This document shows positions 6,041 through 10,859 of a stretch of DNA of 10,859 nt, in pieces. The notes under the pieces were generated by a model. The model saw only the letters and a list, made by a program, of their open reading frames with translations. It did no database searches and had not been told where the DNA came from. Each line of letters begins with the position of its first letter. Position 1 is the first letter of the stretch. Origin of the DNA: Candidatus Aminicenantota bacterium (GTDB lineage: Bacteria > Acidobacteriota > Aminicenantia > Aminicenantales > Saccharicenantaceae). The stretch covers positions 1 to 10,859 of the forward strand of contig JAPKZE010000272.1 in assembly GCA_026393955.1 (NCBI GenBank), given 5' to 3'. Position numbers and translations under genes: made by a program.

Positions 6041-7219
6041 CTATTTTTCCAGGGCCGTGATGCCGGGCAGCGTTTCGTAGGCGATGTACTCGAGCGAGGC
6101 GCCGCCGCCCGTCGAGATGTGGCTGATCTTGTCCTTGACCCCCGCCTTCTTCACGGCGGCGATCGAATCCCCGCCGCCGACGATGGAGATGGCGTTGGAG
6201 GCCGCCACGGCTTTGGCGATGCCGATCGTGCCCTGGGCGAAGGCGTCGATCTCGAAGATGCCCATCGGGCCATTCCAGAAGATGGTCTTGGCCGTGGCGA
6301 TGACGGCCGCGTAGCCGGAGACGGTCTTGGGACCGATGTCGACGCCCAGCATGTCCTCGGGGAAGGGCAGGGTCTCCACGACCTTGACGGACGCGCCGGC
6401 CTCGGGGGCGGAGGCCAAGACGTGGTCCTGGGGCAGGTGGAAGCTGACCGCGTTCGTCCGGGCCTTGTCCAGGATGACCAGGGCGACCTCGATCTGGTCG
6501 TCCTCGACGAGCGACTTGCCGACCCCCAGTCCCTGGGCCTTTAGGAAGGTGTAGGTCATGGCGCCGCCGATCAGGATGTGATCGGCTTTGCCGATGAGGC
6601 TCTCGATGATCTCGATCTTGTCGGAGACCTTGGCCCCGCCGAGGATGGCGACGTAGGGCTTCACCGGGGTGTGGATGGCCTTCTTCAGGTAGTCGACTTC
6701 CTTTTTCATCAGGTAACCGGCGGCCTTGACCGGGACGAAATCGGTGATGCCCACGACGGAGGCGTGGGCCCGATGGCTCGAACCGAAGGCATCGTTGACG
6801 AAGATGTCGACGCCCTCGGCCAGCTTGCGGGCGAACTCGGCGTCGTTCTTCTCCTCTTCCTTGTAGAAGCGGACGTTCTCGAGCAGAAGCGCCTCGCCCT
6901 CGCGGAGGTCCCGCTTCAGCCGGGCGACCTCGTCGCCGATGACATCGGGGGCCATGAGGACCTTGTTCGGCACGAGCTGGGCCAGCCGCCGCGCGGCCGG
7001 CTTGAGGCTCATGGCCGGGTCGACCTTGCCTTTGGGCCGTCCGAGGTGGGAGGCGATGACGAGCCGGGCGCCGCGGTCGAGGAGCCACGCGATCGTGGGC
7101 AAGGAAGCCCGGATGCGCGTGTCGTCGCGGATCTCGCCCTTGTCGTCGAGGGGAACGTTGAAGTCGACGCGGAGGAAGACGAGCTTGCCCTTGACGTCGA
7201 GATCGGTGATGAAATTCAT
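6041..7219 (-). CDS. pgk: phosphoglycerate kinase
   Basis: This 392-residue cytoplasmic enzyme transfers phosphate from 1,3-bisphosphoglycerate to ADP, the first ATP-forming step of lower glycolysis, and is reversible. Signatures in order: RVDFNVP (17-23), SHLGRPKG (57-64), LLENVRFYKEEEKND (112-126), VNDAFGSSHRAHAS (141-154), ILGGAKVSDKIEII (192-205), IGGAMTYTFLKAQG (217-230), FWNGPMGIFE (314-323), SIVGGGDS (345-352) and HISTGGGASLEY (367-378). The length is normal for a bacterial monomer. The start is ATG 7219, beginning MNFITDLDVKGK as in relatives. The frame is open a further 98 codons upstream, but that stretch lies inside gap out of frame and resembles no PGK sequence. The start is 7 nt after the gap stop, without a clear Shine-Dalgarno. 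Confidence 0.97.
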   Translation of the reverse strand: MNFITDLDVKGKLVFLRVDFNVPLDDKGEIRDDTRIRASLPTIAWLLDRGARLVIASHLGRPKGKVDPAMSLKPAARRLAQLVPNKVLMAPDVIGDEVARLKRDLREGEALLLENVRFYKEEEKNDAEFARKLAEGVDIFVNDAFGSSHRAHASVVGITDFVPVKAAGYLMKKEVDYLKKAIHTPVKPYVAILGGAKVSDKIEIIESLIGKADHILIGGAMTYTFLKAQGLGVGKSLVEDDQIEVALVILDKARTNAVSFHLPQDHVLASAPEAGASVKVVETLPFPEDMLGVDIGPKTVSGYAAVIATAKTIFWNGPMGIFEIDAFAQGTIGIAKAVAASNAISIVGGGDSIAAVKKAGVKDKISHISTGGGASLEYIAYETLPGITALEK

Positions 7220-7226
7220 GCCGGGC

Positions 7227-8228
7227 TCACTTGGCCACGAACTTGGCCAGGTCGACCAGCCGGCAGGAGTAGCCCCACTCGTTGTCGTACCAGGCGATGA
7301 CCTTGGCCAGGGTGCCTTCCAAGACCTTGGTCGAGAGGAGGTCGACGATCCCGGAGCGGGGATCGCCCATGAAATCGCAGGAGACGAGGGGCTCGTCGGT
7401 GACGCCCAGGATGCCTTTGAGGGGGCCGGCCGCGGCGGCGGTGAAGGCGGCGTTGATCTCATCGGCCGTCGCCGCTTTCTTGAGCACGGCGACGAAGTCG
7501 ACCAACGAGACATTGGGGGTCGGAATGCGGACGGAGAAGCCGTCGATCTTGCCCTTGAGCTCGGGGATGACCAGCCCGACGGCCTTGGCCGCGCCCGTCG
7601 TGGTCGGGATCTGGGACACGGCGGCGGCCCGGGCCCGGCGCAGGTCCTTGTGGGGCGCGTCGAGGATCTTCTGGTCGTTCGTATACGAATGGATGGTCGT
7701 CATGAGGCCCCGCTCGACGCCGAAGCTCTCGTGGAGGACCTTGATGACGGGGGCCAGGCAGTTGGTCGTGCAGGAGGCGTTGGAAATGATATGGTGCTTG
7801 GCCGGGTCGTAGGTCTTCTCGTTGACGCCCAGGACCAACGTAATATCGGGATCGGTGGCCGGGGCGGAGACGATGACCTTGGCGGCGCCGCCCTTCTCGA
7901 TGTGCTGAATGACGTCGGGCCGCTTGGTGTACCGGCCGGTCGATTCGATGACAACGGAGACGCCGAGGTCCTTCCAAGGCAGCGTGCCGACCTCTTTCTC
8001 GGCCAGGACGCGGATCTTCTTGCCGTTGACGAGGATGCCGTCCCCGGCCGCCCGGACGTCCTCCTTGAAGATGCCCAGGACCGAGTCATACTTGAGCAGA
8101 TGGGCCAGGGTCTTGGCGTCGGTGATATCGTTGACGGCCACGTACTCGATGTCCGGATCGTTCCAGGACGCCCGGAGCATGTTGCGGCCGATCCGTCCGA
8201 AACCGTTAATACCTACGCGGATAGCCAT
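7227..8228 (-). CDS. gap: glyceraldehyde-3-phosphate dehydrogenase, type I
   Basis: This 333-residue cytoplasmic enzyme oxidises glyceraldehyde 3-phosphate to 1,3-bisphosphoglycerate with NAD(P). The Rossmann motif is INGFGRIGR (7-15). The catalytic cysteine is C153 in SNASCTTNC, assisted by H180 in TTIHSYTNDQ. The substrate and phosphate region includes KDLRRARAAA and TTTGAAKAVG (about 194-218), and the C-terminus has WYDNEWGYS. D34 (VAVND) favours NAD. Position 191 is Ala followed by Pro192, where strictly NAD-type Bacillus enzymes have Leu-Pro and chloroplast NADP-type enzymes Ala-Ser, so cofactor preference is probably NAD but not certain. The start is ATG 8228 with strong AGGAGG just upstream. 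It is the first gene of the gap-pgk-tpiA-secG-tRNA cluster. Confidence 0.97.
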   Translation of the reverse strand: MAIRVGINGFGRIGRNMLRASWNDPDIEYVAVNDITDAKTLAHLLKYDSVLGIFKEDVRAAGDGILVNGKKIRVLAEKEVGTLPWKDLGVSVVIESTGRYTKRPDVIQHIEKGGAAKVIVSAPATDPDITLVLGVNEKTYDPAKHHIISNASCTTNCLAPVIKVLHESFGVERGLMTTIHSYTNDQKILDAPHKDLRRARAAAVSQIPTTTGAAKAVGLVIPELKGKIDGFSVRIPTPNVSLVDFVAVLKKAATADEINAAFTAAAAGPLKGILGVTDEPLVSCDFMGDPRSGIVDLLSTKVLEGTLAKVIAWYDNEWGYSCRLVDLAKFVAK

Positions 8229-8240
8229 GGGAACCTCCTA
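8229..8240 (-). promoter_or_regulatory. Shine-Dalgarno AGGAGG of gap
   Basis: On the minus strand TAGGAGGTT (8240-8232) stands about 5 nt before ATG 8228. It is the only strong ribosome site in the glycolytic cluster, fitting its place at the head of a coupled operon. Confidence 0.75.
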
Positions 8241-8242
8241 GA

Positions 8243-8254
8243 TTTCTCGAGAAA
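8243..8254. promoter_or_regulatory. 12-bp perfect palindrome in the gap leader (possible operator)
   Basis: TTTCTCGAGAAA reads the same on both strands. It lies between the predicted gap transcription start (near 8259) and the Shine-Dalgarno. Position and symmetry suit a repressor site, but no known operator is matched and it may be chance. Confidence 0.3.
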
Positions 8255-8265
8255 GAGCAAGGCCA

Positions 8266-8294
8266 AAAATATCACAGCCGGCCCCCGAATTCAA
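8266..8294 (-). promoter_or_regulatory. sigma-70-like promoter of the gap-pgk-tpiA-secG-tRNA operon
   Basis: On the minus strand TTGAAT (8294-8289) and TATTTT (8271-8266) are separated by exactly 17 nt. The expected start is near 8259, leaving a leader of about 30 nt with the palindrome and the Shine-Dalgarno. It lies in the 85-nt gap after the diguanylate cyclase gene, so gap need not depend on read-through. Confidence 0.6.
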
Positions 8295-8313
8295 GGCCGT
8301 CCGGCGAGGGGGG

Positions 8314-9822
8314 CTACTTGGACGGGCCCGGCAGCTTGCCGGGCTCTCCCGCGGCGGCCTTCCGGCTCTTTTTCTGTTCGTACATGAGGAGATCGGCCCG
8401 GCTCAGCATCTCGGCGACCTCCTCCGGGCGGTCCGGCTCCCGGGTGGTCACGCCCATGCTGGCCGAGAGCGTGAAGCCGGCTTCGGCCGACGAGCGGGCG
8501 TTGAAGAGGTCCAGCCGGTCCTGGAGCCGCCGGGTCAGGGCCTCCGCGTTCATCTTGGTCGATTCCATGGCCAGGACGGAGAACTCGTCCCCGCCCAGCC
8601 GGCCGATGATATCGGCTTCCCGGAAGCTCTTTTTCAGGATGAAGCCGATCTCGACCAGGGCCCGGTCGCCCGTCTTGTGCCCGCCGGCGTCGTTGATCTT
8701 CTTGAGATTGTCGACGTCGAGGTAGATCAGCGCGACCCTCTTCTGCAGGCGGGTGGCGGTCTTGAGGGCGTGCTCGGCCAGGGTCATGAAGCCGCGCCGG
8801 TTGTAGAGACCGGTCAGCTCGTCGTGGAGGGACAGGGCCCGGATCTCCTCCTCCATCTGCTTGCGGTCGGTGATGTCGGTCAGGACGGCCATGGTCCCGC
8901 CGAGCTGGGCCCCCTGGATGCGCGGGCCGCCGCTGACCAGGAAGGTGCGGCGGGTGTTGTCGCGGTGAAGGAAAGTGAGTTCGTAGCGGTCGGAGATGCC
9001 TTTGGAGCGCTTCTCGTCGGCCCGGCGGACGATGGAATGCTGGTCCTTGGGCACGAACGAGAGGACCTGGCTGTCGATCATCTCGCTCGGCGTGTAGCCC
9101 AGCATCCGGGCCGCGGCCGGATTGACGAAGGTGAACCGGCCTTCGGCGTCGGTCAGGACGAGGCCCTCGGTCATGGTCTGGACGGTGCTCTCACTGAACC
9201 GCCGGAGCTGTTCGAGCTCCTGCTCGGAGCGGAGGCGCTGGGTGATGTCCTTGAGGATGCCGACGATGCCCCCGATGGTGCCGTCGGGCTGCTGATAGGT
9301 CGTCTTGATGAAGATGATCTGGTGCTCGCCGTCCCAGGCCTTGAGGGGGGCTTCGTAGACCTGGTGCCCCGGCGCGGCCAGCAGGGCCTGGTCGTGTTCC
9401 TGGTGCTTGTCGACGATCTCCGCGGGGGCGACGTCGCCGATGGACTTGCCGATGAGCTCGCTCTTGGAGAGTCCGAGGAGCTTCTCGAAGGCGGCGTTGG
9501 TGCCCCGGTAGCGCCCTTCGACGTCCTTGAAGAAGGCCGGATTGGGCATGATGTCGATCATGAGTTGAATGAAGTCTGTCATCGCCCTGTTGGCCTGGTC
9601 CCACTTGGTCCGCTCGACGCGTTCATGGGTCGAGACCGCCAGCCGCCAGAGCAGGAGGAGCAGGACGCCGCAGACCACCATGAAAGCGCCGATGACGGCC
9701 CTGAAGAAGGGGTCCGGAGCCAGGAAGGACCCGGCCAGGCCGGCCGTGAGAAGGAGCAGGAGGGCGAGGAGCTGCCAGGGTGTTCTTTTGGCCAGGGACG
9801 GGAGCTTGAGCGGTTCTTTCAC
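8314..9822 (-). CDS. membrane-anchored PAS-PAS-GGDEF diguanylate cyclase
   Basis: This 502-residue sensor is predicted to make cyclic di-GMP from two GTP. Two membrane helices (about 17-35 and 43-63) enclose a very short outer loop, so sensing is probably cytoplasmic. Two PAS domains follow (about 80-195 and 205-320), each ending in the typical DIT(Q/D)R segment. A short helical linker leads to the GGDEF domain (about 328-485), which starts DELTGLYNRRGF. The active-site GGDEF is intact at 410-414, and the RxxD inhibitory site is present as R401-D404, five residues before it, so product inhibition is expected. No EAL domain is present. The start is GTG 9822, with AAGGG (9834-9830) 7 nt upstream. 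The gene is divergent from a Ser/Thr kinase and precedes gap on the same strand after 85 nt. PAS ligands cannot be told from sequence. Confidence 0.93.
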   Translation of the reverse strand: MKEPLKLPSLAKRTPWQLLALLLLLTAGLAGSFLAPDPFFRAVIGAFMVVCGVLLLLLWRLAVSTHERVERTKWDQANRAMTDFIQLMIDIMPNPAFFKDVEGRYRGTNAAFEKLLGLSKSELIGKSIGDVAPAEIVDKHQEHDQALLAAPGHQVYEAPLKAWDGEHQIIFIKTTYQQPDGTIGGIVGILKDITQRLRSEQELEQLRRFSESTVQTMTEGLVLTDAEGRFTFVNPAAARMLGYTPSEMIDSQVLSFVPKDQHSIVRRADEKRSKGISDRYELTFLHRDNTRRTFLVSGGPRIQGAQLGGTMAVLTDITDRKQMEEEIRALSLHDELTGLYNRRGFMTLAEHALKTATRLQKRVALIYLDVDNLKKINDAGGHKTGDRALVEIGFILKKSFREADIIGRLGGDEFSVLAMESTKMNAEALTRRLQDRLDLFNARSSAEAGFTLSASMGVTTREPDRPEEVAEMLSRADLLMYEQKKSRKAAAGEPGKLPGPSK

Positions 9823-9850
9823 GTCGATTCCCTTGGTACTGTTCCGTTAT

Positions 9851-9879
9851 ACCTAACATAGGGAAAGAACCAAAGTCAA
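9851..9879 (-). promoter_or_regulatory. weak promoter candidate for the diguanylate cyclase
   Basis: A good -35 box TTGACT (9879-9874) is followed 17 nt later by the poor -10 TTAGGT (9856-9851). Better-looking -10 boxes (TATGTT at 9860-9855, TATAAC at 9851-9846) sit at non-standard spacings of 13 and 22 nt. A promoter in this region is expected, but its exact form is unclear. Confidence 0.3.
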
Positions 9880-9905
9880 TTCGCTTGGCGCGTCCGGGGC
9901 GCTCG

Positions 9906-9937
9906 TTGACAGGATTTTCCAGGCTGTGTTATATAAT
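9906..9937 (+). promoter_or_regulatory. strong sigma-70-like promoter of the Ser/Thr kinase
   Basis: A perfect -35 TTGACA (9906-9911) is followed by TTATATAAT (9929-9937). TATATA (9930-9935) gives an 18-nt spacer, and the exact consensus TATAAT (9932-9937) gives 20 nt. The AT-rich island stands out in a GC-rich window. The kinase ATG is about 30 nt downstream, with GAGGGG (9959-9964) as its ribosome site. Confidence 0.7.
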
Positions 9938-9969
9938 TGGTCAAGACAGGTCGAGTAAGAGGGGAAAGA

Positions 9970-10859
9970 ATGACTGACCCCGCAGGGGGCAGGCCGCCCG
10001 CCGGACAACCCACGGCGCCCATGATGCACTGCCCTCTGAAACGGCTCAAGCATTACGAGCTTGTCTCTCCCATCGGAAAAGGCGGCATGGGGGAGGTCTA
10101 CCTGGCCCAGGACGAAGAGCTCGAACGGCAGGTCGCCATCAAGTTCCTGCCGGAGGCCTTGCACCAGGATCCCAAGGCCCGGGAGAGGTTCCTGCGCGAA
10201 GCCAAGGCCGCCGCGGCCCTCGATCACCCCTTCATCTGCAAGGTTTTCGAGGCCGGAGAGTTCCAGGGCCGCTCCTATATCGTAATGGAATTCGTCGAGG
10301 GCAAGAGCCTTCGGGACCGGATCGCCGAGGGCCCGTTCCCGCCGGCGGATGCGCTTCGGGCGACCCTCGAGGTAGCCGAGGCGCTCGAGGTCGCCCACGC
10401 CAAGGGCATCGTCCACAGGGACCTGAAGCCGGCTAACCTGATTTGCACGCCGCAGGGCCACATCAAGGTCATGGATTTCGGGCTGGCCAAGCACGTTGTC
10501 GCCGAACCGGCGGAGGCGTCGGCCGTCAACTTGACCCGGACGATGTCCGCCGGCCCGGCCCGGGAGTCCATCACGAGCCCCGGTGTTGTCTTGGGAACGA
10601 TCGCCTACATGTCGCCGGAGCAGGCGAGGGGGGAGCCGGTCGACGCCCGGACGGACATATTTTCCCTGGGGGTCGTCCTGGCCGAGATGCTTTCGGGCAA
10701 GCACCCGTTCGAGAAACCGACCCCGGTCGAAACACTGACCTCGGTCCTCCGAGACAACCCGCCGCCCGTCCATGTCAAACCGAAGGTCCTGGATCCCGAT
10801 CTCGCCCGGATCCTGAACCGGGCCATGGCCAAGGAGACCTCCTCCCGGTATCAGAAGGT
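9970..10859 (+). CDS. eukaryotic-type Ser/Thr protein kinase (N-terminal part, cut by the window edge)
   Basis: The frame is open from ATG 9970 to the end of the window: 296 codons plus 2 nt, with no stop. It is a complete-looking Hanks-type (PknB-like) kinase catalytic region from about residue 28. Visible elements: glycine loop GKGGMGEVY (36-44), ATP lysine K58 in VAIKFL, helix-C glutamate E77, catalytic loop HRDLKPAN (149-156, D151), metal-binding DFG (169-171), GTIAYMSPEQARG (209-221) and DARTDIFSLGVVLAEML (225-241). All residues needed for activity are present. The activation segment is long (about 45 residues from DFG to SPE) and holds several Thr/Ser. A Pro/Gly-rich N-terminal stretch of about 27 residues precedes the domain; Met18 and Met19 are alternative starts, but the ribosome site favours Met1. 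Such kinases often carry a C-terminal membrane helix and sensor or propeller domain, which cannot be seen here. Confidence 0.93.
   Translation, partial: MTDPAGGRPPAGQPTAPMMHCPLKRLKHYELVSPIGKGGMGEVYLAQDEELERQVAIKFLPEALHQDPKARERFLREAKAAAALDHPFICKVFEAGEFQGRSYIVMEFVEGKSLRDRIAEGPFPPADALRATLEVAEALEVAHAKGIVHRDLKPANLICTPQGHIKVMDFGLAKHVVAEPAEASAVNLTRTMSAGPARESITSPGVVLGTIAYMSPEQARGEPVDARTDIFSLGVVLAEMLSGKHPFEKPTPVETLTSVLRDNPPPVHVKPKVLDPDLARILNRAMAKETSSRYQK

Noticed and set aside
7220..7513. 98-codon N-terminal extension of pgk inside gap
   Set aside because: This stretch is out of frame with gap, Ser/Pro/Arg-rich and unlike any PGK. The family N-terminus starts at ATG 7219.
8265..8276. TGTGATATTTTT at the gap promoter as a Rex or CRP site
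   Set aside because: Only one half-site (TGTGA) is present; the opposite half (TCACA) is missing, and the sequence is explained by the -10 box.
8277..8304. hairpin CGGCC...GGCCG after the diguanylate cyclase as a terminator
   Set aside because: The stem is only 5 bp, has no immediate U tract and overlaps the predicted gap promoter, so it is not convincing.
5462..8387. long plus-strand open frames opposite the glycolytic genes (for example 5462-6544 and 6939-8387)
   Set aside because: They mirror gap, pgk and tpiA, have biased composition and no recognisable domain; explained by codon bias of the real genes.
1..10859. search for a CRISPR array, transposase, phage, toxin-antitoxin or defence locus
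   Set aside because: No spaced direct repeats and no proteins of these types were seen; every long gene is explained by a known housekeeping, repair, protease or signalling family.

Overview
The window is a dense, GC-rich bacterial segment with strong G/C preference at third codon positions. Nine protein-coding genes and one tRNA are well supported, and a possible C-terminal scrap of a tenth gene lies at the left edge. The set is an exported Tricorn-type protease, a eukaryotic-type Ser/Thr kinase, a PAS-GGDEF protein and a gap-pgk-tpiA-secG-tRNA-Leu cluster. Together with the GC-rich style this suggests an Acidobacteriota-like or Aminicenantes-like organism, probably from an environmental assembly. 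That placement is inference from gene content and protein style, with moderate confidence at best.

Left part, + strand (1-4726): a possible end of an upstream gene runs into a perfect 26-bp inverted repeat (25-105). A promoter-like sequence follows, then an AlkD-type DNA alkylation-repair protein, a large exported Tricorn/S41 protease, and a small thioredoxin with an N-terminal zinc ribbon. The gaps are only 30 and 40 nt, so the three may share a transcript, although their functions are not obviously linked.

Centre, - strand (8228 down to 4759): glyceraldehyde-3-phosphate dehydrogenase, phosphoglycerate kinase, triosephosphate isomerase, SecG and tRNA-Leu(GAG). The junctions are very tight: 7 nt, 0 nt, a 4-nt overlap and 11 nt. 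A good sigma-70-like promoter and a strong Shine-Dalgarno precede gap. The three enzymes catalyse consecutive steps of lower glycolysis/gluconeogenesis. SecG and the tRNA appear to ride on the same transcript. This cluster converges on the thioredoxin gene.

Right part: a membrane-anchored PAS-PAS-GGDEF diguanylate cyclase (- strand, upstream of gap) is divergent from a Ser/Thr protein kinase (+ strand) that runs off the right edge. Their 147-nt intergenic region carries a near-consensus promoter for the kinase. The two genes represent two signalling systems, c-di-GMP and Ser/Thr phosphorylation.

I found no CRISPR array, transposase, phage gene, toxin-antitoxin pair or recognisable defence system. 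Most of the window is well-known housekeeping and signalling genes. The least explained structures are the 26-bp inverted repeat, the possibly near-leaderless alkD transcript, the TCGPC active site of the thioredoxin, and a 12-bp palindrome in the gap leader.
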